Shown one piece after another: positions 28,669 to 37,351 of a DNA stretch of 64,000 bases. How positions within the stretch are numbered: the stretch's first letter is position 1; every line of letters begins with the position of its first letter. The position numbers and the translations under genes were made by a program. The stretch covers positions 1,488,001 through 1,552,000 of the forward strand of contig CAWGVW010000001.1 of the NCBI GenBank assembly GCA_963826145.1, read 5' to 3'. This DNA is from JBGPLJ01 sp963826145. Lineage in GTDB: Bacteria; Pseudomonadota; Gammaproteobacteria; Steroidobacterales; Steroidobacteraceae. The notes below the pieces were generated by a model that was given only the letters and a program-made list of their open reading frames with translations, searched no databases and had not been told where the DNA came from.

Positions 28669-29659
28669 ATGATAATGCAAATGCGCGCATTGGGAGGCAC
28701 CGGGGTCAAGCTACCCGCCCTCGGATTCGGCTGCATGGGCCTCGTCGGCTGGTACGGCAGCCGCGACGACGCGGAAGCACAGGCAACCGTTGCCGAGGCG
28801 ATCGAGCGCGGCATCGCGCATTTCGACACGGCGGCCACCTACCAACAAGGCGACAACGAACGCTTCGTCGGCGACCAGCTTCGAGCCCGTCGGGACCGAG
28901 TATTTCTTGCAACGAAGTGCGGTTTGAGCCGCAATCCCGACGGCGGCGTGCGGGTCGACAACCGGCCCGAGACGATCGCTTCCTCCTGCGACGCAAGCCT
29001 CGAGCGCCTCGGCGTCAAGCACATCGATCTCTTCTACCTGCACCGAATCGACAAGTCCGTGCCGATTGAAGAGTCGATCGGCGCACTCGGCCTGCTCGTC
29101 AAAGCCGGAAAGATCCGGCACATCGGCCTGTCGGAATGCAGCGCCGAGACACTGCGCCGCGCCTGCAAGGTGCATCCGGTCGCGGCCGTGCAGAGTGAAT
29201 ATTCATTGTGGACCCGCGATCCGGAAGCGAGCGTGCTGCCTGCCTGCCGTGAGCTCAAGGTCGCGCTTCGTTCCTTACAGCCCGCTCGGCCGCGGTTTTC
29301 TCGCCGGCAATTTCAGGAGCCTCACGGATCTCCCGCCGGATGACATGCGGAGACATCAGCCTCGATTTCAGGGTGAGAACGGCGTGCAGAACCTGCGCCT
29401 CGCCGGCGCTGTCCGCGAGCTGGCAGCAAAAAGGGGCTGTACGCCCGCCCAGCTCGCGATCGCCTGGGTACTCGCGCAGGGCGATGACATCCTGCCGATT
29501 CCGGGCATGAAGACGCGCACGCACCTCATCGACAATCTCGGTGCGCTCGACGTGCGCTTGTCCGCGGCAGAACTCGCTGGCCTGCGCGCGCTCCTCGAGC
29601 AAACACCCGTCAAGGGCGAGCGCTATCCGCCCGCAATGCTGCAAGCCCTCGACCGGTAA
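28669..29659 (+). CDS. Aldo/keto reductase, frameshifted
   Basis: About 329 residues. Three in-frame ATGs (28669, 28675, 28681) precede RALGGTGVKLPALGFGCMGL. The catalytic tetrad is visible: Asp in HFDTAATY, Tyr in the same motif, Lys in FLATKCGL and His in FYLHRID. One extra base near 29265 shifts the frame; repaired, it reads KVAFVPYSPLGRGFLAG and on to LPIPGMKTRTHLIDNLGALD, the NADPH-binding end. The family reduces aldehydes and ketones with NADPH (AKR13/YakC-like). The substrate is unknown; it is divergent from ligJ. Confidence 0.85.
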
Positions 29660-29660
29660 C

Positions 29661-29688
29661 GGGGACATGGAATATGGGGTATGTCCCC
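29661..29688. terminator. Hairpin between convergent genes
   Basis: GGGGACAT at 29661-29668 pairs with ATGTCCCC at 29681-29688 around a 12-base loop, two bases after the aldo/keto reductase stop and five bases before the end of the class II aldolase gene. A short T run (ATTTT) follows on the plus strand. It may end transcription from one or both sides. GGGGACA/TGTCCCC palindromes also occur as dispersed intergenic elements in other proteobacteria, so a repeat origin is possible. Confidence 0.5.
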
Positions 29689-29692
29689 ATTT

Positions 29693-30469
29693 TCACTCGC
29701 GGAACGACGGGTCCAACCGATTCAGCTTCCGCAACACCCCCGGCCACGCGATGTCGGCGCCAACGTTCTTGAGGACGACTTCGGCCTGCGCGCGGATGCC
29801 GTCGACGATTGGCGTCGCCACAGGCGTAAGTTTCCCGCCCCCGGCTTGTGCAGCGATCTGGATTTCGCAAGCCGTCTGCAGCGAGTACATGAACAGGAAC
29901 GCCTCCGCGACGCTACGGCCGCAAGTCAGGAGTCCGTGATTGCGCAGGATCAGGAAATCGCGTTTGCCGAGATCTGCGACGAGCCGAACCTTCTCCGCCG
30001 GATTGAGCGCGATGCCCTCGTAGTCGTGATAACCGAGCGATGACAGCGCGAAGAGCGCGATCTGCGAGATCGGCAGCAGCCCTTCAGCCTGGCACGACAC
30101 CGCGACACCGGCCTTGGTGTGGAGGTGCAGCACACATTGCGCGTCGGCACGCGCTTCGTGGACGGCGCTGTGAATGATATAGCCGGCCGGATTGATCGAG
30201 TACGGCGTCGGCATGACGATGCGCCCGGAAAGATCGACCTTCACGAGACTCGACGCGGTTATCTCATCGAAGAGATAGCCGTAAGGGTTGATCAGGAAAT
30301 GATGCTCGGGTCCCGGTACGCGCGCGGAGATATGCGTGAACACGAGATCGTCCCAACCATAGTGCGCGACAATCCGATAACAGGCAGCGAGATCGACGCG
30401 CACGCGCCATTCTTCCGCTGACACATGGCGCTTGACGTCGTCGGCCTTTGAATCGATGCGCCCGCTCAT
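29693..30469 (-). CDS. Class II aldolase/adducin-family protein
   Basis: 258 residues. The family signature is clear: AACYRIVAHYGWDDLVFTHI, the zinc-binding pair in CVLHLHTKAGVAV, and LRNHGLLTCGRSVAEAFLFM with the third histidine. Members are zinc-dependent aldolases or epimerases (fuculose-phosphate aldolase, ribulose-phosphate epimerase) or decarboxylases; many are uncharacterised. It is the last gene of the long minus-strand run that begins with ligI, 74 bases after the potC-like gene. Its role in the pathway cannot be read from sequence. Confidence 0.85.
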   Translation of the reverse strand: MSGRIDSKADDVKRHVSAEEWRVRVDLAACYRIVAHYGWDDLVFTHISARVPGPEHHFLINPYGYLFDEITASSLVKVDLSGRIVMPTPYSINPAGYIIHSAVHEARADAQCVLHLHTKAGVAVSCQAEGLLPISQIALFALSSLGYHDYEGIALNPAEKVRLVADLGKRDFLILRNHGLLTCGRSVAEAFLFMYSLQTACEIQIAAQAGGGKLTPVATPIVDGIRAQAEVVLKNVGADIAWPGVLRKLNRLDPSFRE

Positions 30470-30543
30470 GTGGATGTACCTCGCTGCCCGCCCAATGTTA
30501 CGCCGTCCGAGGCCCTGTCATCGAGGGCGAAATCGTGCCCGAT

Positions 30544-31362
30544 TCAGGGGGATTGTCGACCCCACTCCCGGCGGCGGATCCATTCGGCGATCAGCACTAG
30601 CGCCAGCGTCCCTGCCATGAGCAGCACAGCAAGAGCGATCATCACTGGCAGGCGACTCGCGAAGCGCAGCTGGCTGAAGAGGTAGACCGGAAAGGTCGGT
30701 TCATTCCCCGCCAGGAAGAGTGCCAGTGCGAATTCGTCGAGCGACACGGTAAAGGCGACCAGCCAGGCCGAAACCACCGACGGCGCGATCAGCGGCAGGA
30801 TGATCACGCCGATGACCTTGGCGTAGGTCGCGCCGAGATCCATCGCCGCGTCCTCGAGATCGCGATCGAACCCTGCGAGACGCGCGGTCACGATGAGCAC
30901 GACAAACGGCAGTGCAACCACGGCATGGCCGATCGCCACCGTGAGGAGTGAGCGATCCATTCCTGCAGCAAGGAACAGCACCAGCAAAGCGACGGCGAGC
31001 ACGACAGCCGGCACAACAAGCGGAAGCATTGCGAGTGTAAAGAGCAAGGACTCGCCGCGAAACCGAAACCGCGCGAGCAGCAGCGCGACGGCGGTGCCGA
31101 GCACGGTGGCGGCAGTGCCGCTGCCAAGGCCGACGACAATGCTATTGCGCGCGGCGCGCAAGACCTCGCGGGAATCGAAGAGGCGCTGGTACCAATGCAG
31201 CGTCAGGTGTTCGATCGGAAACGAGAGGCTCGTTCCGGCGTTGAAGGAAAACAGCAGCAGCACGGCGAGCGGCAAGTAGAGGAGCACGATCAACACGCCG
31301 AAATAGATCGGCAGGCCCTTGTGCGCACGTGGCGCGGTTGCTGCAACTGCGCCCGCCGTCAC
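30544..31362 (-). CDS. ABC transporter permease, PotC-like (spermidine/putrescine type)
   Basis: 272 residues from GTG 31362, which overlaps the stop of the potB-like gene (GTGA). Six membrane segments are visible, and the permease EAA loop reads LEDAAMDLGATYAKVIGVII. The first segment is GVLIVLLYLPLAVLLLFSFN. It pairs with the PotB-like protein as the membrane channel of a polyamine-type importer whose binding protein is encoded at 32.3-33.4 kb. No PotA-type ATPase gene lies in this operon or anywhere in the window. Confidence 0.88.
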   Translation of the reverse strand: MTAGAVAATAPRAHKGLPIYFGVLIVLLYLPLAVLLLFSFNAGTSLSFPIEHLTLHWYQRLFDSREVLRAARNSIVVGLGSGTAATVLGTAVALLLARFRFRGESLLFTLAMLPLVVPAVVLAVALLVLFLAAGMDRSLLTVAIGHAVVALPFVVLIVTARLAGFDRDLEDAAMDLGATYAKVIGVIILPLIAPSVVSAWLVAFTVSLDEFALALFLAGNEPTFPVYLFSQLRFASRLPVMIALAVLLMAGTLALVLIAEWIRRREWGRQSP

Positions 31363-32216
31363 CCGAGTAGCCTGCGTACGTTGACGAGACGCGCAGCGAT
31401 CGCAACCAATGCCAGGGTCACAACCAGCATCACCATTGAAAGGGCCGCGCCCCGCGGCCAATTCGCTGCTTTGGTAAAGAAGTCCTGGATGATGTTGCCG
31501 TACATGCTGCCGCGGCTGCCACCGATGAGGAGCGGCGTCACGTACTCGCCAACCGTCGGGATGAACACCATGAAGAAGGCGGCGAGCACGCCCGGCAAGC
31601 TCAGCGGAAAGGTCACCGCCCAGAAGCTGCGCCACGGGCGCGCGCCGAGATCTGCCGCCGATTCGAGGAGTTCCAGTTCGATCCGCTGCAGTCCCGCCGA
31701 GATCGGCAGTGCCGCGAAAGGAATCCATACGTAGACAAGAGTCAGAACGACGGCGTTGCGGCTGTAGATGAGGCCCTCGAGCGGTCGCGCGATAACGCTG
31801 AGATAGGCGAGGAGTGAATTGATCGCGCCCTCAGAGCCCAGGAGGAACTTCCAGCTCATAACCCGGAGCAGAAAGCTCGTCCAGAATGGAATCATGAGAA
31901 GCACGAGGCAGAGGGTAGCGGCGCGTCCTGCCCGAAACACCAGGAAGTAGGCAACCGGATACGCGAACGCCACGGCTGCGACAGCGACGCAGAACGCCAT
32001 GGCGATCGAGATCGCGAGCAGACGCCAGTAACTGCCGATCGCGAAGATCGAATGGTACTGATCGAGTGTCGGCGTCCAGAAGCCAACGAGCTGGCCCTCG
32101 AGATTCGCGCGAAAGCTGAGCGCGAACATGAGGACCAGCGGGACAACGAAGAAGAGTCCCAGCCAGGCGACTGGCGGCAGACAGAGCGACCAGAATGTTG
32201 CGCGTCGCGCGCGCAT
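31359..32216 (-). CDS. ABC transporter permease, PotB-like (spermidine/putrescine type)
   Basis: 285 residues. The first membrane segment is PPVAWLGLFFVVPLVLMFAL. The permease EAA loop reads LLESAADLGARPWRSFWAVT, followed by FPLSLPGVLAAFFMVFIPTVGEYV-type text typical of PotB. The start ATG at 32216 lies 79 bases after the binding-protein stop, and a strong hairpin (32241-32268) sits in that gap. It forms the channel with PotC. The substrate could be a polyamine or another small cationic or amide compound. Confidence 0.88.
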   Translation of the reverse strand: MRARRATFWSLCLPPVAWLGLFFVVPLVLMFALSFRANLEGQLVGFWTPTLDQYHSIFAIGSYWRLLAISIAMAFCVAVAAVAFAYPVAYFLVFRAGRAATLCLVLLMIPFWTSFLLRVMSWKFLLGSEGAINSLLAYLSVIARPLEGLIYSRNAVVLTLVYVWIPFAALPISAGLQRIELELLESAADLGARPWRSFWAVTFPLSLPGVLAAFFMVFIPTVGEYVTPLLIGGSRGSMYGNIIQDFFTKAANWPRGAALSMVMLVVTLALVAIAARLVNVRRLLG

Positions 32217-32240
32217 GAGTCGTTACCGACTCCCCTCTTC

Positions 32241-32268
32241 CCCTCTCCCCACGTCTGTGGGGAGAGGG
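32241..32268 (-). repeat. 12-bp perfect hairpin between binding-protein and permease genes
   Basis: CCCTCTCCCCAC (32241-32252) pairs exactly with GTGGGGAGAGGG (32257-32268) around a 4-base loop. It lies in the 79-base gap between the PotD-like and PotB-like genes, which share one transcript. Hairpins at this place in ABC operons often protect the upstream mRNA end so that more binding protein than permease is made. A weak intrinsic terminator or a dispersed REP-like element are other readings; no T run follows on the minus strand. Confidence 0.6.
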
Positions 32269-32295
32269 CTGGGGTGAGGGGCTGAGGTGAGGGCC

Positions 32296-33390
32296 TCAAG
32301 GCGCTGCTTTCACCTCGGTCCACATTGCCGTCCAGTCGTCCCGCTGCTTGGCCGTGAGATTGGGCGTGAAGTTGGTTCTCTGCAGGATTGTCGGGTCGTC
32401 GACCGAAAACGCCTGCTTCAGCGCCGGGTCGGTGATGCCCTTCATGACTTCCTGGTTCGAGGCGCCGTAGTAGAACTGATTGACGACGTTCGTCGAAGTC
32501 GCGTTCCCGAGTTTCTCGTCCAGGAACTTGAGCGCAAGTTCCAGGTTCGGCGTGCCCTTGCGGATGCCGTAGACGCCCACCCAGGAATTGCGGCCTTCCT
32601 TCGGATTCGCGTAGGCGACCGGCACGCCCTTGCCGAGGAGCGTTGCGTACGCTCCCTGCCAGGCATAGGCCACCCACACGTCGCCGTTCGCCATCGAGTC
32701 GATGAGCTCAGGTTCCCCCGCCCAGTAGAAGAGATTGAGGCTGCGCTGCTTGATCCACTCGGCCTTGATCGCCGTGAGCTGCGCGGGCGTGATGGCCGTC
32801 TCGTTGTACTTGTGGATGTAGCTCGAGACGGTCACCATCCCGGGCCCGTCATCCCACGTCGAAATGTGTCCTTTGTATTTCGGATCGAGGAGCGCGGCCC
32901 ACGAGTCGATGTTGCCCTTCACCTTGTCCGTGCGATAGAGAATGGACGTGAAGCCCCAGTCCCAGGGGATGAAGTACTGCTTGCCGTTCAACTGACCGAT
33001 GACCCGGAAGCTCTCCGGCACCTTGCTCCAGTTCGCGAGCTTCGAGACATCGATCTCCTCGACAAGTCCTTCGTCGACATAGAACTGCAGCCACCCGGTA
33101 TAGGCGTGAAAGATGTCGGCCTTCGTGCCGGCCTTCATTTTTCCGTACACATCGGCGTCCGAGGAGCCGATCTCGAAGCTCACCTTTGCCTGCGGGTGCT
33201 TCTGCTTGAAGTCGGTCCAGAAGTCCGGGGCGTCGTAGCCTGCCCACTCGAGGACAGCGAGTTCTTCGGGCGGCGGAGGAGCTGCTGCCGTCTCCTTGTT
33301 CTTTGGCGAGCATGCAGCAAGCCCAAGCAAACCAAGACCGAGCGCACTGACGGCGAAAGCCAGAAGGATCCGGCGCGACGGGTAAGTCAT
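32296..33390 (-). CDS. Periplasmic substrate-binding lipoprotein, PotD-like
   Basis: 364 residues. ATG 33390 follows GGGGAG. The signal peptide ends in a lipobox (LGLLGLAACSPK). The mature protein resembles PotD/PotF: LEWAGYDAPDFWTDFK at the N terminus, IPWDWGFTSILYRTDKV, GEPELIDSMANGDVWVAYAW and NPKEGRNSWVGVYGIRKGTP. It should capture a polyamine-like or related substrate in the periplasm for the PotB/PotC channel. The amidase and amine-oxidase-like genes upstream in the same operon suggest an N-containing substrate. Confidence 0.88.
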   Translation of the reverse strand: MTYPSRRILLAFAVSALGLGLLGLAACSPKNKETAAAPPPPEELAVLEWAGYDAPDFWTDFKQKHPQAKVSFEIGSSDADVYGKMKAGTKADIFHAYTGWLQFYVDEGLVEEIDVSKLANWSKVPESFRVIGQLNGKQYFIPWDWGFTSILYRTDKVKGNIDSWAALLDPKYKGHISTWDDGPGMVTVSSYIHKYNETAITPAQLTAIKAEWIKQRSLNLFYWAGEPELIDSMANGDVWVAYAWQGAYATLLGKGVPVAYANPKEGRNSWVGVYGIRKGTPNLELALKFLDEKLGNATSTNVVNQFYYGASNQEVMKGITDPALKQAFSVDDPTILQRTNFTPNLTAKQRDDWTAMWTEVKAAP

Positions 33391-33482
33391 GGACGGAACT
33401 CCCCAGGGTTTTGTTGTTTCGGGCCGCCGGCATCGTACGCCCAAATCGCTGCGGGGCGGGAATCCGGCCGCGGGAGATTGGC

Positions 33483-34784
33483 TCAGCCGATCCAGTCCAG
33501 AAACTTGTAGCGGGCGGCGACCAGCGGCAGAAACCAAGGCTGCCCCCAGTAGAGGCCGAGCGGCGCACCTGGAAACGGGATTCGCGCAAAAGGGTTCGCC
33601 TCGATGCCGCCCGCGGCGATCGCCTCCCCGACCCTTGCACCGAGGAGACCGGCAAGTGCGACACCGTGGCCCGCATATCCGAGCGCGTAGTAGCAGTCTT
33701 CGGTCCGGCCGGCGTGCGGCATCGTATCGAATGCAAAATCGAGCGTCCCACCCCACGCGTATTCGACGCGTATTGAACTGAGCTGTGGATACACCTCGAG
33801 CATTCCTCGCCGCAGCACTTCTGCGCTTGCGATGACCGTCGACTCCGTCTCCGGAACGAATCGCGCGCGCCCACCGAAAAGGAGGCGCCGATCGGGCGTC
33901 AGTCGAAAGTAGTGCAGGAAGTGCCGCGAGTTGTACATCATCCGATTACGCGGACTGATCTCGTGCGCGAGCGGCTGCGGGAGTGGCTCGGTGACGATTA
34001 CGTAGGAACCGAGCGCCACGATGCGGCGGCGCAAGCGTGGCGTTGCCGCTCCCGTGTACCCACTGGTGGCGACGAGAACCTCCGACGCTTCGATGCCCCC
34101 GCGCGTTGTCGACAGTCGCCAGCGCCCCCCTTGCCGCTGCATGCCGTCGACCCGTGTTGCCTCGTGCAGTAGCGCACCGGCCCTGCGAGCCGCCCGCGCG
34201 AGCCCGTCCACGTACCGCGCCGGATTGATGCTGCCGCTCGCCGGATCGACGAGACCGCCGTGATAGGCGTCGGACCCGATTTCCTGCGCGAGATCTGCGC
34301 GCGTGACCAGTCGTACTTCGTGGCCGAAGTCACGAGCGAGGGTCGAGGCCAACTCCTGGAATCGCGCAAAGTGAGCGGGTTTGGAGGCGAGCGCGAGGTG
34401 GCCGTCGCGCCGGAAATCGCAGTCGATCCGCTCGAGCTGCACGACCTCCTCGACCGCATCGACCGCGGCGAGTGAAGCCCTGAAGAGATCGCGCGACAGC
34501 TCCCGGCCGTAGCGCGCCATCAGCGTCGCGGCGCTGAGCTTGAGGCCAGTCAGCACCATGCCGCCATTGCGGGAACTCGCGCCCCAGCCGATGGTTTGTG
34601 CTTCGAGCACTGCGACCCTCGCGCCGCCCTTCGCGAGCACGCGTGCGGCACTGAGTCCGGTGATTCCCCCGCCGATCACGGCAACATCCACAGCGACAGG
34701 AAGGGTCTGTGACTCGATGACCGCGGTGGTAATCGTGTCCCACCAGAATGGTCTTTGCTTGGGCTCGGTCGACGCGGGTTGCAA
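33483..34784 (-). CDS. FAD-dependent amine oxidoreductase (OrdL/PuuB/DadA family)
   Basis: 433 residues from TTG 34784, chosen because GGGAG lies 5 bases upstream and the N terminus then reads QPASTEPKQRPFWWDT as in PuuB-type enzymes. FAD fold: VDVAVIGGGITGLSAARVLA ending VAVLEA, then GWGASSRNGGMVLTG. C-terminal FAD contact: YALGYAGHGVALAGLLGA. PuuB oxidises gamma-glutamyl-putrescine, and relatives oxidise glycine, sarcosine or D-amino acids, making an aldehyde or keto acid plus ammonia or amine. It lies between the amidase (8-base gap) and the PotD-like gene, pointing to amine catabolism coupled to this importer. Confidence 0.85.
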   Translation of the reverse strand: MQPASTEPKQRPFWWDTITTAVIESQTLPVAVDVAVIGGGITGLSAARVLAKGGARVAVLEAQTIGWGASSRNGGMVLTGLKLSAATLMARYGRELSRDLFRASLAAVDAVEEVVQLERIDCDFRRDGHLALASKPAHFARFQELASTLARDFGHEVRLVTRADLAQEIGSDAYHGGLVDPASGSINPARYVDGLARAARRAGALLHEATRVDGMQRQGGRWRLSTTRGGIEASEVLVATSGYTGAATPRLRRRIVALGSYVIVTEPLPQPLAHEISPRNRMMYNSRHFLHYFRLTPDRRLLFGGRARFVPETESTVIASAEVLRRGMLEVYPQLSSIRVEYAWGGTLDFAFDTMPHAGRTEDCYYALGYAGHGVALAGLLGARVGEAIAAGGIEANPFARIPFPGAPLGLYWGQPWFLPLVAARYKFLDWIG

Positions 34785-34792
34785 GGATCTCC

Positions 34793-36286
34793 CTACCGGA
34801 CAGCAGGTGGCGGAACGTAGCCGCCGAACTCCTGTTCCGCGAGCTGCGCAAACCGCAGCGGCGTGCGATCTTCGAGATAAGGTCCGACCACCTGCAGGCC
34901 CATCGGCAGGCCGTCGATCAGCCGCCCGGTCGGTACCGCCGTCGCGGGCAGATTGGCAACGGTCGCGACACCCGGCCACTGCAGGCCATCGAGGTACGGG
35001 CGCGGCACACCGTCGACGAGCGTCGTGCGATGGTACTGCGCAACATGGCCGAACTCGTCGCCCGAGTGGTCGTGCGGAAATGCCACCGTCGGCATGATGG
35101 GGCAGAGAATCACGTCGAAGGTCTCGAAGAACCGGCGCCACACGCGGAAGAGCAGCTCACGGACTGCGGCGAGGCGCATGAATTCGTGATGACCCATCCG
35201 GATCGCGCGCGCGATTCTTGCAGGATAGCCATCGTCCCCCGACGGCAATCCGGCGGCGGCATCGTCGAACGCCCTGAGCGCATCCTCGGGCATTCCCCCG
35301 CTGAAAACGCTGAAGAGCACCTCGATGTACAGCCTGTGAACTTCGCGCGGGTCGAAGTCCGGCCGCGCCTTCGCATCGACGTGCACGCCGGCCCGGCGCA
35401 GATCTGCGGCGTACTCCTCCATCGCCTCGAGGCAGCGCGAATCGACTGTGAGCGTATCGGAGTCCGCCCAGAGCGCCACGCGAAAGTGCCGGAGATTCTC
35501 GTGACGGCTCGGCGGGATCTCGACGCGCCACGTGCCTCGCTCTAGTTCACCGGGGGCTGCAAGCACATCGAGGGCGAGTTCGAGATCCTGTGCACTACGC
35601 GCGAGCGGCCCCGCGACGCCGAGCTCAATCGCGAGGAGCCCGCCCGGCATCGGCGGGATGTGGCCGCGCATCGGCACGATCCCGAAACTCGGCTTATGGC
35701 CATAGACGCCGCAGAAATGCGCCGGACAACGAATCGAACCGCCGATGTCGCTGCCAAGTTCGAGTGTCGTCATTCCGGCGGCGACAGCCCCTGCCGCGCC
35801 GCCCGACGATCCCCCGACCGTGCGCGCAGGATTCCAGGGGTTGTTCGATTGGCCGTAGACCGGGTTGTAGGACTGATGATCGCCGGCGCCGACGGGCACA
35901 TTGCTCTTGCCGAAAAACACCGCGCCCTCGCTGCGCAAGCGCGCCACTGCGTCCGCATCGCGCGCCGGTCGATGATTTGCCAGATGCGGAAAACCGCAAG
36001 TCGCCGGCATGCCCTCGACCTCCCAGACATCCTTCAGCGTCATCGGCAAGCCATGGAGGCGCCCCGTTGCTTCGCCGCGCGCCGCGGCGCCGTCGGCCTG
36101 CCGCGCGGCCCGCATTGCGCCGTCGATATCGCGCGCGACGACGAGATTGTATTCACGGTTGTGGCGCTCGACCCGGGCGAGGCAGCGCTCGAGGAGCTCG
36201 ACGGCGCTCAGCTTGCGCGTGCGCAGGAGCGACAGCAGCGCCGTCGCCGAACGCAACTCGGGCGGCAGGCTGTCGTCGGCGCTCAT
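34793..36286 (-). CDS. Amidase (amidase-signature family)
   Basis: 497 residues. The Ser-cisSer-Lys triad is visible: Lys in GLPMTLKDVWEVEG, cis-Ser and nucleophile Ser in TVGGSSGGAAGAVAAGMTTL and GSDIGGSIRCPAHFCGVYGH. There is no signal peptide, so it should be cytoplasmic. It hydrolyses a C-N amide bond; the substrate is not readable. It sits 18 bases after the esterase gene and 8 bases before the amine oxidoreductase, downstream of ligI-A-B-C, so amide-linked aromatics (for example hydroxycinnamoyl or benzoyl amides) are an attractive but unproven substrate. Confidence 0.9.
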   Translation of the reverse strand: MSADDSLPPELRSATALLSLLRTRKLSAVELLERCLARVERHNREYNLVVARDIDGAMRAARQADGAAARGEATGRLHGLPMTLKDVWEVEGMPATCGFPHLANHRPARDADAVARLRSEGAVFFGKSNVPVGAGDHQSYNPVYGQSNNPWNPARTVGGSSGGAAGAVAAGMTTLELGSDIGGSIRCPAHFCGVYGHKPSFGIVPMRGHIPPMPGGLLAIELGVAGPLARSAQDLELALDVLAAPGELERGTWRVEIPPSRHENLRHFRVALWADSDTLTVDSRCLEAMEEYAADLRRAGVHVDAKARPDFDPREVHRLYIEVLFSVFSGGMPEDALRAFDDAAAGLPSGDDGYPARIARAIRMGHHEFMRLAAVRELLFRVWRRFFETFDVILCPIMPTVAFPHDHSGDEFGHVAQYHRTTLVDGVPRPYLDGLQWPGVATVANLPATAVPTGRLIDGLPMGLQVVGPYLEDRTPLRFAQLAEQEFGGYVPPPAVR

Positions 36287-36304
36287 CGAATCGATGCCCT
36301 GGTT

Positions 36305-37294
36305 TCAGTCGAGATGGCTGTCAAGGAATTGCAACTGCTCGGCAAGCAGCTCGGCATCTTCGGGAGCGCCAAAGAAACCGGCGTGCGGCATCGCCTCCCA
36401 GACATGCAGCTCCGCCTCTATATTTGCGCGACGCATGGCCCGGTGCAGGATCACCGTATTCGAGAGCAGCAGGTCGCGCGTTCCCGATTGCAGGAATGTC
36501 GGGCAGAACCCCTTGCTGAAATCGCCGAATACCGGTGACAGGTAGGGATTGCGCAGATCGGCGCCTGCCGCGTAGAGCTCGTTGAGCCGCATCATCGGCT
36601 TCTTGAGCACGATGTCGAGATCCACGTTGGTGACGAACGTATCGCCCGATTCCGTGAGATCGGCCTCCGGCGTCAGCAGCACCGCCGCGCCTGGCAGCGG
36701 CAATCCGATGTCGCGCGCCTTGAGAATCGTCGCTGCAGCCAATCCACCGCCGGCTGACAAACCGACAAAGCCAATCTGCTTCGGCGGTGTCGACTTCAGC
36801 AACTCGCGGTAGGTCGCGACAGCGTCGTCGAGCGCCGCCGGGAATGGATGATCCGGTGGCATCCGGTAGTCGGGAGAGAATGTTCGATAGCCACCCGCGC
36901 CGGCAATCGGCAGCGCGCCTGTTCCCGCGAGCGAGCCGCCGCCGAACACGTAAGCGCCGCCATGCAGGAACAGAAGCACCCGCTCGCGATTTCGCGACGG
37001 AATCGACTTCGGTCGCGCTTCGTAGACCGTGAAACCGGCGAGCTTTCGCTCCTCGAGCGTGCCTGCGAATTGCCGCCGGTGCTCCTCGTGAATCGGCGCG
37101 AAGATCGCATTCGAGCGCGCGATGGCCTCGTGCCAGGCAGCGACATCATGCAGCGCCGGCCATTCGGGAAACGGCGGTCGCGGCGTTGCGAGGAACCTCT
37201 GCGCCTCGGCACTCACCGTCTTCGGCACGGGAATCACGCGTGCCGGCAGTTGCAACGGTACCGGGATTGGATAACTGGGGATTTGCTCAGTCAC
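36305..37294 (-). CDS. Alpha/beta hydrolase of the hormone-sensitive-lipase family (esterase)
   Basis: 329 residues from GTG 37294. HSL motif LFLHGGAYVFGGG (oxyanion hole), nucleophile elbow GFVGLSAGGGLAAA, acid in QSGTRDLLLSNTV and His in AMPHAGFFGAPED complete the triad. There is no signal peptide. The first codons (QIPSYPIPVP) lie inside one arm of a 30-bp inverted repeat whose other arm contains the ligC stop, and the start codon sits in the loop. It probably hydrolyses small esters; position after ligC suggests aromatic esters (inference). Confidence 0.88.
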   Translation of the reverse strand: MTEQIPSYPIPVPLQLPARVIPVPKTVSAEAQRFLATPRPPFPEWPALHDVAAWHEAIARSNAIFAPIHEEHRRQFAGTLEERKLAGFTVYEARPKSIPSRNRERVLLFLHGGAYVFGGGSLAGTGALPIAGAGGYRTFSPDYRMPPDHPFPAALDDAVATYRELLKSTPPKQIGFVGLSAGGGLAAATILKARDIGLPLPGAAVLLTPEADLTESGDTFVTNVDLDIVLKKPMMRLNELYAAGADLRNPYLSPVFGDFSKGFCPTFLQSGTRDLLLSNTVILHRAMRRANIEAELHVWEAMPHAGFFGAPEDAELLAEQLQFLDSHLD

Positions 37295-37351
37295 GCTGCT
37301 TCTCTACGAATTCTGGTTGGCCAAATCCCCAGTTATCCAATCCCGGTACCG
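37256..37351. repeat. 30-bp perfect inverted repeat spanning the ligC/esterase junction
   Basis: Bases 37256-37285 (beginning CGGTACCGGGATTGGATAAC) are the exact reverse complement of 37322-37351, with 36 bases between. On the minus-strand transcript the first arm holds the last codons and stop of ligC, the loop holds the esterase ribosome site and GTG start, and the second arm encodes esterase residues 4-13. Such a stem would be very stable and would control entry of ribosomes at the esterase start. A local inverted duplication or an assembly fold-back would leave the same picture. Confidence 0.85.
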
